Shown: one piece after another, positions 24,196 to 32,957 of the stretch
Layout of the letters: every line of letters starts with the position of its first letter
Numbering within the stretch: the stretch's first letter is position 1
NCBI GenBank assembly: GCA_017940245.1
Contig: JAGAYZ010000066.1
Span: 1 to 40,342 of the forward strand
Direction of reading: 5' to 3'
From: Muribaculaceae bacterium
Lineage (GTDB): Bacteria > Bacteroidota > Bacteroidia > Bacteroidales > Muribaculaceae
Length of the DNA stretch: 40,342 nucleotides
Translations under genes and position numbers: made by a program
The notes under the pieces: generated by a model
Told to the model about the DNA's origin: nothing
What the model saw: the letters and a program-made list of their open reading frames with translations, nothing else
Databases searched by the model: none

Positions 24196-25347
24196 ATGAG
24201 CACGCTTCCTAAAAAAATATTGCGCTCGATTCTTATCTTTGCGGCCGTGGTCGTAGGGATGTGGGTGATTGCGAGTGGCTGGGGAGGCCGTGTCAACCCG
24301 CACACATGGGCACTGCCGGCAGTGCTGGGGCTCACCTACCCCGCCGCACTGGCCTGTTGTCTTATTCTTCTTGTGCCTGCCTTGCTTTCCCGCACATGGA
24401 AAGCGGTCATGGCTCTTATCATTGCTGCTCTCGCAACATGGCCTGCTTTTCAGGTCAATATTCCTCTTAAAGGCGGCAACGAAATTGCCGACTCCACTCG
24501 CACCTTTACAGTGCTCACCTACAACGTGATGAGTTTCGACAGCTACTATGTGCCCGAAGACACCAGCTCCACCATGCGTTATGTCCTCGACACCGATGCC
24601 GACTTGGTGGTGCTGCAAGAGGCCTCACTGGGGCCGAAAGACTTTACCTACATGCCCGCCACGCTACCGCTCAAAGAAGAGCTCCAGCGCAAATACCCCT
24701 ATCACTCGCACGGCTATCACGACCTCATCATCTTGTCGCGATATCCATATTCCGTGCATGAAGACAGCACATTGCGCAACGGAATCGGCACAAACGACAG
24801 TGGCGAGTTTCACACTTATGCCAAAGCATTCGACATCGGCATGCCCGGCGGACACAACTTGCGCATCATCAACCTGCACTTGCAGTCGATAGGACTCTCG
24901 GCCAGCGACAAGCAAGCCTATCGCAACCTCACACATCTAGATTCGGTGCAGAGCAGAGCGCACATGAGCCGGATGCGGAACTCTCTCTACAACAAACTCG
25001 CGGCAGCATTCCGCCGGCGTGCACTGGAAGCGCAACAGTTGCGTCGCTTTATCGACAGGAGCGGTAAAAATGTGATTGTGTGCGGTGACTTTAACGATAC
25101 ACCGGCCAGCTACGTCTATTGGACCGTGCGCGGCGACGACTTAGAAGACGCATTTGCCCACTGCGGCCGCGGTTACACCCACACCTTCAACAGCGACCTG
25201 ATGCTATTCAACATCGACCACATCCTCTACAGGGGCGACATGAAGGCGGTCAACATTCGACGCGACAAGGTGGGAACCAGCGACCACTATCCGCAGGTGG
25301 TCACCTTTGAGTGGATTTCTTCTTCACAATCAAGTGAAGCACATTGA
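24196..25347 (+). CDS. membrane-anchored endonuclease/exonuclease/phosphatase family protein
   Basis: The 383-residue protein has three hydrophobic segments (about 8-28, 40-63, 69-88), then a DNase I-like catalytic domain. Motifs: FTVLTYNVMSFD (Asn110), DLVVLQEAS (Glu about 142), INLHLQS, VCGDFNDTPAS (Asp and Asn about 294-298) and GTSDHYPQV (His about 366). Metal-dependent phosphodiester cleavage is expected, on DNA, RNA, phosphoinositide or sphingomyelin-like substrates; which cannot be told. The domain would face the periplasm or cytosol depending on topology. It is the third gene of the rhomboid operon and ends 12 bases from the convergent histidine kinase gene. Confidence 0.88.
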   Translation: MSTLPKKILRSILIFAAVVVGMWVIASGWGGRVNPHTWALPAVLGLTYPAALACCLILLVPALLSRTWKAVMALIIAALATWPAFQVNIPLKGGNEIADSTRTFTVLTYNVMSFDSYYVPEDTSSTMRYVLDTDADLVVLQEASLGPKDFTYMPATLPLKEELQRKYPYHSHGYHDLIILSRYPYSVHEDSTLRNGIGTNDSGEFHTYAKAFDIGMPGGHNLRIINLHLQSIGLSASDKQAYRNLTHLDSVQSRAHMSRMRNSLYNKLAAAFRRRALEAQQLRRFIDRSGKNVIVCGDFNDTPASYVYWTVRGDDLEDAFAHCGRGYTHTFNSDLMLFNIDHILYRGDMKAVNIRRDKVGTSDHYPQVVTFEWISSSQSSEAH

Positions 25348-25359
25348 ACGGGAAGAGTT

Positions 25360-26280
25360 CTATTTCAGCAAGGTGAAAGTGAAAGTGAGGCCATGTGGCA
25401 CGGTGGCCGAGGCAATTATTGTGCCGCCATGTAGCTGCACTGCATTCTTCACGATAGATAACCCCAGGCCAGTGCCGCCCAGTGAGCGACTGCGTCCTTT
25501 ATCAATACGATAAAAGCGCTCAAAGATGCGCGGCAGATGCTCGGAGGCGATGCCTTGTCCGTTGTCGCTCACAGTGAACCGCCACACCTTCGACTCTTCA
25601 TCGGCACTAATTTCCACAATGGTGCCCTCGCCGGCATAATTGATGGCATTGTCCATCAAGTTGCGGAAAATGCTGTAGAGCAACCCCTCGTCTCCGTGTA
25701 AAATGATGTTCTCGGGCAGGCAGTTGCTCAGCGTCACGTTCCTCCCCGATGCAAGATGCTGAATTTCACGTATCATTTCGGCCACCATCTTCGACACATT
25801 CACGCGCTCACGGGTAAACATGTGGGCCGCATAGTCCATGCGATTGAGCATGGACAAGTCCTGCAAGAGCGACGACAAGCGCATGGCCTGCTGGTGGGTG
25901 CGGCTGATGAACTGGCGCGATTGTTCGGGATCGATGTCGGGATGCTCCAGCAGTGTCTCGCAATAGCCCTGAATGCTGGCCACCGGTGTTTTCAGTTCAT
26001 GAGAAATATTTTGTGTGAGTTCACGACGCATCTGAGTCTCTTTCTCGGCCTGCTCGCGGCTGATGCGCTCATCCATGCGATGGGCATAGCGATACAGCAC
26101 GATGCCCAATCCTATCATCACCACCAGCGAGAAGATGAGCAGATGCCAGTCGCCTGATTCACTGAACGGAGCGAAATGAGCACGGTCAAAATCGTCAAAC
26201 AGGATAAACACTGCCGCAAACGCAATGAAAATCGTCATCACGCTTGCAAACATTTTCCGTCCTTCGCTCAACCGTTTCAT
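25360..26280 (-). CDS. sensor histidine kinase
   Basis: The 306-residue protein has two transmembrane helices (about 11-28 and 47-64) with a very short periplasmic loop, so it lacks a sizeable external sensor domain. The dimerisation box [20 protein letters not shown] carries the phosphorylated His94. ATPase motifs are [13 protein letters not shown] (N box), DNGQGI (G1), FERFYRID (F box) and [11 protein letters not shown] (G2). It resembles PhoR-type kinases. The cognate response regulator lies 14 bases upstream and the Na/Pi cotransporter before that, suggesting a phosphate-related circuit (inference). Confidence 0.93.
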   Translation of the reverse strand: MKRLSEGRKMFASVMTIFIAFAAVFILFDDFDRAHFAPFSESGDWHLLIFSLVVMIGLGIVLYRYAHRMDERISREQAEKETQMRRELTQNISHELKTPVASIQGYCETLLEHPDIDPEQSRQFISRTHQQAMRLSSLLQDLSMLNRMDYAAHMFTRERVNVSKMVAEMIREIQHLASGRNVTLSNCLPENIILHGDEGLLYSIFRNLMDNAINYAGEGTIVEISADEESKVWRFTVSDNGQGIASEHLPRIFERFYRIDKGRSRSLGGTGLGLSIVKNAVQLHGGTIIASATVPHGLTFTFTLLK

Positions 26281-26294
26281 GAAGAACTGTGAAG

Positions 26295-26966
26295 TTATCC
26301 CTTAAAATAGTATCCATAGCCCTGACGCGTGCACAAGCAGTCGCCATAGCGACCCATTTTTTTGCGCAGACGTGTCACGTTCACATCCACCGTGCGCTCG
26401 CTCACCACCACATCGCTGGGCCACACCGGCTCCAGCAGTTGCTGGCGAGTGAACACCTTTCCACGATGTTGCATCATCAGCCACAACAAGTCAAACTCAG
26501 TGCGGGTGAGCATCAGCTCCACCCCATCTATTGTGGCCTGCTTGCGCATCATGTCCATCACCAGTCCTTCATGTCGTATCACGGAAGTGCGGTTGGCCAC
26601 GCGCGACAGCACAGCTTTGACCCGTGCCACCAGCTCCTTAACAGAAAAGGGTTTGGACACGTAGTCGTCGGCACCTAATCCAAATCCACACAGTGTGTCG
26701 GCCTCGGCATCGCGCGCGGTGAGGAATATCACGGGTAACTGCGCCGTGAGCGGTTTTTCACGCAGTTTTGCGGCCAGTTCAAATCCCGATATGCCGGGCA
26801 ACATCACATCCAGCAGCAACAGGTCGAACTGGCTCAAATTCAGTGCCAGTGCCTCTTCGGCCGAATACACGGCCTGCACCTCCATTCCGCTAGCCTCAAG
26901 GTTAAACTGCACAATGTCGCACAAGTCGGGCTCATCGTCCACAATCAGGATTCGTTTCTTTTCCAT
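26295..26966 (-). CDS. OmpR/PhoB-family response regulator
   Basis: From ATG 26966 ([17 protein letters not shown] five bases upstream) the product has 223 residues; ATG 26987, which shares a base with the cotransporter's stop codon, is an alternative adding seven residues. The receiver domain has Asp10-Asp11, phospho-acceptor Asp53 ([12 protein letters not shown]), Thr83 and Lys105 (VSKPF). The winged-helix output domain includes [31 protein letters not shown] and [15 protein letters not shown]. It is paired with the kinase downstream. Whether it controls the adjacent cotransporter is inference; I see no convincing Pho-box-like repeat. Confidence 0.93.
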   Translation of the reverse strand: MEKKRILIVDDEPDLCDIVQFNLEASGMEVQAVYSAEEALALNLSQFDLLLLDVMLPGISGFELAAKLREKPLTAQLPVIFLTARDAEADTLCGFGLGADDYVSKPFSVKELVARVKAVLSRVANRTSVIRHEGLVMDMMRKQATIDGVELMLTRTEFDLLWLMMQHRGKVFTRQQLLEPVWPSDVVVSERTVDVNVTRLRKKMGRYGDCLCTRQGYGYYFKG

Positions 26967-26986
26967 GCCGCCTATATCGTTATACA

Positions 26987-28717
26987 TTATTTGCCAAATC
27001 TAGCCTCTACTACGTTCACAACATAGTCGCCCAGCTTTTCACATTCACACACCAGGTCGGAGAATGTGGTACCCGTTGCGTAATTGTACTCATGTTCATT
27101 GATAGCAGCTATATTGCTTGACTTCAACTCGTCGCGCAACGAGTTGATTTCGTTCTCGATGCGACGCGTCACCTTAATTTCGCTGCTGTCACTGTGCTCC
27201 CGCATCACGCGGTTCATCTGCGTGAGAGCATCGTCGGTCAGACGCATCATCTGCTTCACGTCGGTCGTTTGTTGCTCGGTGAGATGATCTTTAGCTGCCT
27301 TTTGCCGCTTGATGGTGCGAGCCAGGTTGTAGCATGCGTCACCGATACTTTCTATCTCACTGATTTGGCGCATCATCTGGCGAATCTTGGCTTTGGTCTC
27401 ATCGCTCAGATGCTCGTCACTCACCTGCTCCAAAAAACGAGCAATCTCCAGTTCTGTGCGGTCCGACCGATCCTCGCCTTTCTCTATGCGCTCGTAGGCT
27501 TGTGAGAATTCCTTGTCGTCGGAGAGTACAAACAGCATGCGCACGTCGCCAAACAGGTCCTGAATCTGCTTGGCAAACTCGCCCACCTCTTTCTGGGCCT
27601 GCAGCACAGCAATCTCGGGCGTTTGCACGATACCTGCATTGATATATTGCAAGCGTAACGTTTCTTCTTCCGTATCCTCGACATCGCCGGTTTTCTTTTC
27701 TTTAATCACAGCACACACCAGACGTTCTATCTGCGGAATGAACCATATCAGGATAAACGTGTTAGACAAGTTGAAACAGGTGTGGAATGCGGCAAGCACC
27801 ACACTCAGTTTTGCGGCATTAGCCATAAATGTGGCCGTGTCCACCGCATCGCGAGTCATGGTCACATCATAGCCTACCAAGCCACACACACCATTAATGA
27901 ACGGATGCAATATGGTCAATATCCAGCACACACCGAACAAGTTGAAGAACATGTGCGCCAGAGCGGCACGCCGTGCCTGGGTCGAAGCCGTGAGGGCTGC
28001 CAGATTTGATGTCACCGTTGTGCCTATGTTCTCGCCCATCACCAGCGCGATGCCTTGATAAATGGGCAATGCTCCGCTCGAGCACAATATCATGGTAATG
28101 GCCATCACAGCTGCCGACGACTGCACACACATGGTGAGCACGCCGCCTATGAGCAGGAACAGCAACGTGGTGCTAAAGCTATTGGGGTCAAACGATGAGA
28201 AAAAGCCCAACACTGCCGGATTCTCGCCCAGGTTCATGTCGATTCCCGTCTGCCGCAGCGTGCCCAAGCCCAGGAACATGAAAGCCAAGCCGAAGAGAAA
28301 ATCACCCACATTCTTGTTGCGCTTGCGATAGATGAGTATCAAAGCTATAACAAAAGCGGGCCACACCAGGTCGGTGATATTGAACGAAAATCCAGCCGAC
28401 ATGATCCAAGCCGTAAGTGTGGTACCGATGTTGGCACCCATAATCACACTGATGGCCTGTGCCAGCGTGAGCAACTCAGCGTTGACAAACGACACCGTCA
28501 TCACCGTAGTTGCTGTAGAACTCTGCACTGCGGCAGTGACCAGCACACCCGTGAGCAATCCCGTAAAACGGTTGGTGGTCATTCGTCCTAATATGTGACG
28601 CAGTTGTGGACCCGCCATCTTTTGAAGCGTTTCACTCATCTGTTTCATGCCAAACACCAGCAACGCCAGCGAACCCAGCATGCGCAAGACCAGTATCACT
28701 ATTTCATTTGATCCCAT
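26987..28717 (-). CDS. Na/Pi cotransporter family protein with PhoU-like tail
   Basis: Start ATG 28717 (MGSNEIVILVLRMLG) is preferred because the longer TTG-initiated reading to 28744 enters the promoter. The 576-residue protein carries two NptA repeats in its membrane half, each with a QSSxxT/A motif: AAVQSSTATTVMTVSF (about 64) and CVQSSAAVMAITM (about 200). The C-terminal 220 residues are helical and charged, with a PhoU-like four-helix domain (EIESIGDACYNLARTIKRQK). It imports phosphate with sodium across the inner membrane, the PhoU part probably regulating flux. It heads a transcript with the response regulator and kinase. Confidence 0.93.
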   Translation of the reverse strand: MGSNEIVILVLRMLGSLALLVFGMKQMSETLQKMAGPQLRHILGRMTTNRFTGLLTGVLVTAAVQSSTATTVMTVSFVNAELLTLAQAISVIMGANIGTTLTAWIMSAGFSFNITDLVWPAFVIALILIYRKRNKNVGDFLFGLAFMFLGLGTLRQTGIDMNLGENPAVLGFFSSFDPNSFSTTLLFLLIGGVLTMCVQSSAAVMAITMILCSSGALPIYQGIALVMGENIGTTVTSNLAALTASTQARRAALAHMFFNLFGVCWILTILHPFINGVCGLVGYDVTMTRDAVDTATFMANAAKLSVVLAAFHTCFNLSNTFILIWFIPQIERLVCAVIKEKKTGDVEDTEEETLRLQYINAGIVQTPEIAVLQAQKEVGEFAKQIQDLFGDVRMLFVLSDDKEFSQAYERIEKGEDRSDRTELEIARFLEQVSDEHLSDETKAKIRQMMRQISEIESIGDACYNLARTIKRQKAAKDHLTEQQTTDVKQMMRLTDDALTQMNRVMREHSDSSEIKVTRRIENEINSLRDELKSSNIAAINEHEYNYATGTTFSDLVCECEKLGDYVVNVVEARFGK

Positions 28718-28741
28718 TATTGAATTTTTCTTTTTTTTGTG

Positions 28742-28749
28742 CAAAATTA
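28742..28749 (-). promoter_or_regulatory. -7 element of the Na/Pi cotransporter operon
   Basis: TAATTTTG on the minus strand, 24 bases before ATG 28717. Confidence 0.6.
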
Positions 28750-28839
28750 CACCCCATTGTGCACTTGCTCATCATTAAACTTATTACATTCCTGTTACAT
28801 TTTCTCTATAGTAGCTAAAACCGTCACTTTGCGTCAAGT

Positions 28840-29904
28840 TTAGAAGAAAGAGGTCGGATTGAGCTTTTCGTGGCCACGCCGCAACTCGTAATGCAACAGT
28901 GGTTTCCCTGTCACTGCATCAGAGCCAACAGAACCCAGGTGCTCACCGGCCGGTACACGCTGTCGCTGCTTTACCGCCACCGTCTTCAGACCGGCATACA
29001 CACTCATGTACCCGTCATGCCTGAGCATGACCACATAGTCATCATCGCTGTGATGATAGATGGCTGTCACCATTCCTGTGGCTACTGCCACTGCATGAGC
29101 AGGCCCACCAGTGGCACACTCGATGTCGATGCCATTGTTTTCGATGGTGACGTAGCGCAGCGACGGATGGCGATGCCGACCATAGTGGCCCACGATGCGA
29201 TATTGGCCCTCGACAGGAAATGTCAGTCGGCTATGCGATGCGCTAGCCCGGTCAATCGTAGGCACGGCAGTGAGTTGCTGCATGGCCTGACTGAATCGCG
29301 CTGCCAGTGCCGACACTTGATGCCGTTTCTCGTCGGCGAAGGCACGGTTCTCGGTCAACCCCGACAACCGCTCAACAGCGACATTCAGTTGCCGTTGCGA
29401 CTCACGGCAAAGATTCATATTCGTGCGGCATTCGCTCTCTATTTTTTGCAGACGGTCGCTGGCTTTGCGGCGCTGAATCTTTGAGTCTTTAATGCGTTGC
29501 TCAAAGTTTTTGCGCCAGTCATAGAGCAGGTTCAGGAAACGTGCCCTGGTCAGCATCTGTCGCCACGACCGTGCCGATAGCAGGAAGGGCAAAGGCTCGG
29601 TGGCAGCGCGATGCAACTGCACATTGCGCACCACTGCAGTATATTGCATGCACAAGCGTTCGTGCTCCCAACTGAGCTGCGTGACCCGGCGTTCCAGTGC
29701 GCGCCGTTCATTGCCCACCGCGCGCAACTGGGCTTCCAGCTGCACGATGCGATGCCGCTGAGCGTCGATCTGCTGCGACAATAGCGATAGTGACTCTTGA
29801 ACATTCTGCCGGTGCTCTCCACCGGGTGCGGCTTTGACTACGGCTACAAGCATCATGGCAGGCAACACGACCAACAGACTCAGCAACTTGCAGCATCGAC
29901 GCAT
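28840..29904 (-). CDS. EnvC-like murein hydrolase activator (LytM/M23 fold, degenerate site)
   Basis: From ATG 29904 (GTG 29913 is possible) the 354-residue protein has a signal peptide (about 1-25), a long coiled coil (about 35-210, e.g. QQIDAQRHRIVQLEAQLRAVGNERRALERRVTQL) and a LytM/M23 domain (about 225-354). The first zinc motif HxxxD reads NNGID (Asn256 in place of His), and the HxH motif reads LLHYEL, missing its first histidine. Two of the usual zinc ligands are thus lost, as in EnvC, which activates amidases at the septum and is not itself a hydrolase. It is the last of three genes with an SH3 protein and a DUF4292 lipoprotein, an arrangement typical of Bacteroidales. Confidence 0.88.
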   Translation of the reverse strand: MRRCCKLLSLLVVLPAMMLVAVVKAAPGGEHRQNVQESLSLLSQQIDAQRHRIVQLEAQLRAVGNERRALERRVTQLSWEHERLCMQYTAVVRNVQLHRAATEPLPFLLSARSWRQMLTRARFLNLLYDWRKNFEQRIKDSKIQRRKASDRLQKIESECRTNMNLCRESQRQLNVAVERLSGLTENRAFADEKRHQVSALAARFSQAMQQLTAVPTIDRASASHSRLTFPVEGQYRIVGHYGRHRHPSLRYVTIENNGIDIECATGGPAHAVAVATGMVTAIYHHSDDDYVVMLRHDGYMSVYAGLKTVAVKQRQRVPAGEHLGSVGSDAVTGKPLLHYELRRGHEKLNPTSFF

Positions 29905-29923
29905 AACCGGCACACTTTATAAT

Positions 29924-30763
29924 CTACTGAAACATGCCTATCAACGCACGCCCGTCTTGGCGTTTGTAGGATGCCGGAATGTTGAAGGTCATATCCACGG
30001 CTTCGTTCCAGGTCATCTGGTCATAGTCCAATTTCAGTTTCAGCGTTTTTCCTTTGACGTCGGTTGTGAAATTCAGTTGATGCGCCACATTGCCGGCCAG
30101 CGTGCGTCGCACGTCACCGTAGGTCATGCTGTAGGCTCCATCGCCTTTTTTCAATTTCACATCTAGCGAAAGAATGAGGTTCTTCTCGTCGTAGGTGAAC
30201 TGGTAGGTGAAATCGGACGGCTGCAACTTGGGCTTTACATGGCTCTTGGAGCCATCGGTGGTGAGATTCACTTTCGACTTGCGCGAGCCATTGATGGTGC
30301 CCTCTCCCATCACAAACGACCGCCCCAGGAACATGTCCTGCATCATCCCCACCGTGGCAGGAACTCCGGCGGTGAGCAGCGACACTTTCTCGGCCAGATA
30401 CAACTTCTGCAACTTGTTGATTACAAACAGCGAGTCGCCCTTGATGAGCAGGCGACCGGCCTCAATGCCCAGCAACGGGCGCAACGATATGTAGATGGCC
30501 TCATCGCGCGTCATGCGCATCTGCATGGCGCTGGAAAACGACTTGCCGGCACCGCTGATGCTCAGGTTACCATTGGTTTTCATCGTGTTCCACGCTCCTT
30601 GCGTGGCTATGATGGCATCCAGCCGCTGCGACTCGGTCACGGCTATTGCCGTAACATTCACTGCCGAAGGATTCTGCTGATTTCCCTCGGTCATCTTCTT
30701 TTGCGTGCCGCAAGCCACCAGCAGGGTGAGCGCGACACACCACATCATCGATTTTCTCATCAT
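29924..30763 (-). CDS. DUF4292 family lipoprotein
   Basis: The 279-residue product begins with two in-frame ATGs (30763 and 30760); the first is used. The signal ends in LLVACG, a lipobox (cysteine about 18). After a short linker, the body has beta strands of the LolA/LolB-like type: NTMKTNGNLSISGAGKSFSSAMQMRMTRDEAIYISLRPLLGIEAGRLLIKGDSLFVINKLQKLYL. DUF4292 proteins are Bacteroidetes lipoproteins of unproven role; the fold suggests lipid or lipoprotein handling at the outer membrane (inference). It sits between the SH3 protein (6 bases upstream) and the EnvC-like factor (19 bases downstream), consistent with cell-envelope work. Confidence 0.85.
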   Translation of the reverse strand: MMRKSMMWCVALTLLVACGTQKKMTEGNQQNPSAVNVTAIAVTESQRLDAIIATQGAWNTMKTNGNLSISGAGKSFSSAMQMRMTRDEAIYISLRPLLGIEAGRLLIKGDSLFVINKLQKLYLAEKVSLLTAGVPATVGMMQDMFLGRSFVMGEGTINGSRKSKVNLTTDGSKSHVKPKLQPSDFTYQFTYDEKNLILSLDVKLKKGDGAYSMTYGDVRRTLAGNVAHQLNFTTDVKGKTLKLKLDYDQMTWNEAVDMTFNIPASYKRQDGRALIGMFQ

Positions 30764-30769
30764 CAATTT

Positions 30770-31267
30770 TTAGCAACAATTTGTGAGTGGATTGCTACAA
30801 ATCCACACATCTTCTATCCAACCCGTGTGCTTGCCGTCGGCGGTGACCACTTTCACCCAGTCGCCCACCACATCCAGCGGACGCAGCACGAGTTCGTCGG
30901 TAAAACTGAATGCCACCTTTGCGCTCTCGTTGGGCAACTCACGCAGATAAATGCGCTCGCCACCATAGTTACGCGTGGCGAAGCCCACCACCGAATAGTG
31001 GATATAGCCCGCCGTTTTCAGCGCGATTTCACGAGCCTCGGTAGCCTCCTCCACATCCACGATTTTCCACCAGCCGTTCTTGGGCTCGGTCAACGTAAGA
31101 ATGTATTCACCGGTGCGGTCGAGTTTCGCAATCACCTTGCCTTTGGGTGCATTGCGGATGTTGGTGTCTACTCCGCTGGTATCGAACAAAAACACACTCA
31201 CCATATCGCCACTCCATGCGAGCAACGAAGTCATTACTACGGCCATTGCCAACAACAATCTTTTCAT
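30770..31267 (-). CDS. secreted SH3-domain protein
   Basis: Start ATG 31267 (MKRLLLAMAVVMTSLLAW) gives 165 residues; the in-frame extension to 31294 is not needed. After a signal peptide (about 1-20) come two bacterial SH3-like segments: SGVDTNIRNAPKGKVIAKLDRTGEYILTL...GWWKIV (about 30-75) and RIYLRELPNESAKVAFSFTDELVLRPLDVVGDWVKVVTADGKHTGWIEDVWI (about 105-157). Such domains bind cell-wall peptides or proteins in the periplasm. As first gene of the SH3-DUF4292-EnvC operon it probably has a role in envelope or peptidoglycan processing. Confidence 0.85.
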   Translation of the reverse strand: MKRLLLAMAVVMTSLLAWSGDMVSVFLFDTSGVDTNIRNAPKGKVIAKLDRTGEYILTLTEPKNGWWKIVDVEEATEAREIALKTAGYIHYSVVGFATRNYGGERIYLRELPNESAKVAFSFTDELVLRPLDVVGDWVKVVTADGKHTGWIEDVWICSNPLTNCC

Positions 31268-31309
31268 AGCAGCAATCGGTTTATTGTTAAACATTACTCC
31301 ATTTCAAGG

Positions 31310-31340
31310 CAAAATTAATGCAATTTTCATTTCCTCGCAA
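31310..31340 (-). promoter_or_regulatory. promoter of the SH3-DUF4292-EnvC operon
   Basis: Minus-strand TTG (31340-31338), 20 bases, TAATTTTG (31317-31310), 42 bases before the start codon. Confidence 0.65.
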
Positions 31341-31465
31341 CTTTTCCGGCCAATTTCCATACACAAATCGTCCTATGCCTTCCACACATGGCTCCAAAGC
31401 TGAATTTAGGACGGGTTCTGGAAAACAATTAGATTGTGCCACTCATCAAGAAAAATGTTCTTTTG

Positions 31466-31496
31466 TTTGTAAACAACAAAATGTTTTGTACTTTTG
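31466..31496 (+). promoter_or_regulatory. promoter of the esterase gene
   Basis: TTTG (31466-31469), 19-base spacer, TACTTTTG (31489-31496), 30 bases before ATG 31527; a full consensus match. Confidence 0.75.
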
Positions 31497-31526
31497 CAAT
31501 AAACTGGTAATGATGGAATAGACTAT

Positions 31527-32849
31527 ATGAAAAAAATCTTTATACTGCTTATCACAGTGGCGACGTGCGTCCATGCATTGGCAGGGCACTTGATGCTGGA
31601 TGGCAAATACACCTGCCCGGGCGACGGCATCTACCCGGGTACCGAGCGCACATTTCAGGTTTATGTTCCTGAACAATACGACGGGCTGCAGCCTGCCTGC
31701 CTCTATGTGGGGCTCGACGGCGTGCTGTGCCATGCGCCACAAGTGATGGACTCTCTCATATCCATAGGCCAGATGCCGGTCACCATAGGGGTTTTTCTGC
31801 AGCCGGGAATCATCAACGACAGTCACGGACAAGTGATTCGCTACAACCGCAGCAACGAGTTTGACGCCACCGATGACACTTTTGCCCGTTTTTTAGAAAC
31901 AGAACTGCTGCCAGCCGTAGGACAAATGACCACAAGCGATGGCCAACGCATCGTCTTGTCGCGCCATGGCAGCGACCACATGATTTTTGGGCTGAGCAGT
32001 GGCGGCATCGCGGCTTTTACCGCCGCATGGCATCGGCCCGACTTGTTTGGTCGCGTGTTCAGCGGTGTGGGCACTTTCGTGGCCATGCGTGGCGGCAACG
32101 ACCTGCAGGCCATTGTGCGCAAGAGCGAGCCTCGCCCTTTGCGCATCTTCCTGCAAGATGGCAGCAACGACGCGTGGAACCCGCTGTTTGGCCACTGGTA
32201 TGAGGGCAACCGCATGCTGGCTACCGCACTGGAGTTTGCGGGCTACGACTGCAAGTTTGACTGGAGCGAGGGCGGCCACAATGTGCATCGTGCTACCCAG
32301 ATTTTTGCCGAAGTCATGAAGTGGATGTGGCACGACTGGCCCGCCCCCATCACCTGTGGCACCACACGCAACGACCTGCTGGCATCACTTCTCGTTGACG
32401 GGCAAGACTGGAAAGCGTCGACAAGCAGTGCCATTGCAGTGCAGCGGCACGACATGGCCATTTACCCCGACAGCGCTTTCGCCGTCAAGTGCCATCCGGG
32501 CAGCAATTATCTGTGGCAATACCGCTTGGAAAATGGCAACCTCACGTGTGGCCAGCGGTTCTACTGGCTGCACAGCCTCGACAATGCACTGCTGCACATC
32601 ACTGCCATGACCTTCGACGGCAATGGCAACCTGTGGGTGGTGACCGACGAGGGCATCCAAATCTGCGACCAAAACGGACGCGTGCGCGGCATCATCACAC
32701 TGCCCTGCCGCCCGCAAGACGTGAATGAGATCAGTTTCGGCCATCAACAGGTGGTCATCACCACCCGTCAGGGCTACACTTATCATCGCTCAATGAACGT
32801 GACACCTCCCGTGCCGGGCAAGCGACCGGCCTCGCAAGGACAAGGATAA
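31527..32849 (+). CDS. secreted alpha/beta-hydrolase esterase (CE1/enterochelin-esterase-like) with C-terminal SMP-30-like remnant
   Basis: The 440-residue product has a signal peptide (1-19, ending HALAG). Residues about 20-272 form an esterase of the Esterase-D/CE1 type: RTFQVYVPEQYDGLQPACLYVGLDG, nucleophile elbow GLSSGG (Ser157), acid in FLQDGSNDAW (Asp211 or Asp215) and His251 in SEGGHNVH. Residues about 280-440 have short strands, with ITAMTFDGNGNLWVVTDEGIQICDQNGRVRGIITLP, like one or two blades of an SMP-30/gluconolactonase propeller; a full propeller would need about 260 residues, so this part is short. It probably removes acyl or feruloyl groups from glycans. An MFS sugar transporter and a GH3 glycosidase follow, suggesting a small glycan-use cluster (inference). 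Confidence 0.85.
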   Translation: MKKIFILLITVATCVHALAGHLMLDGKYTCPGDGIYPGTERTFQVYVPEQYDGLQPACLYVGLDGVLCHAPQVMDSLISIGQMPVTIGVFLQPGIINDSHGQVIRYNRSNEFDATDDTFARFLETELLPAVGQMTTSDGQRIVLSRHGSDHMIFGLSSGGIAAFTAAWHRPDLFGRVFSGVGTFVAMRGGNDLQAIVRKSEPRPLRIFLQDGSNDAWNPLFGHWYEGNRMLATALEFAGYDCKFDWSEGGHNVHRATQIFAEVMKWMWHDWPAPITCGTTRNDLLASLLVDGQDWKASTSSAIAVQRHDMAIYPDSAFAVKCHPGSNYLWQYRLENGNLTCGQRFYWLHSLDNALLHITAMTFDGNGNLWVVTDEGIQICDQNGRVRGIITLPCRPQDVNEISFGHQQVVITTRQGYTYHRSMNVTPPVPGKRPASQGQG

Positions 32850-32876
32850 GTGCAAACGATTGCGCCACCTTTTTGT

Positions 32877-32886
32877 CATCGCGATG
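32877..32886 (+). promoter_or_regulatory. possible operator palindrome before the MFS gene
   Basis: CATCGCGATG is a perfect 10-bp palindrome, embedded in the longer imperfect TGTCATCGCGATGGCA, about 34 bases upstream of the -7 element at 32920. Its central CG is like many LacI-family sites, but no such regulator is in the window. Confidence 0.3.
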
Positions 32887-32919
32887 GCAACCGAAGATAC
32901 AACTCGACACTTTTTTCCC

Positions 32920-32927
32920 TAAATTTG
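32920..32927 (+). promoter_or_regulatory. -7 element of the MFS transporter gene
   Basis: TAAATTTG, 30 bases before ATG 32958; no TTTG at the -33 position. Confidence 0.55.
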
Positions 32928-32957
32928 CGCTAGAACCAACTAAACACTCATAAGACT

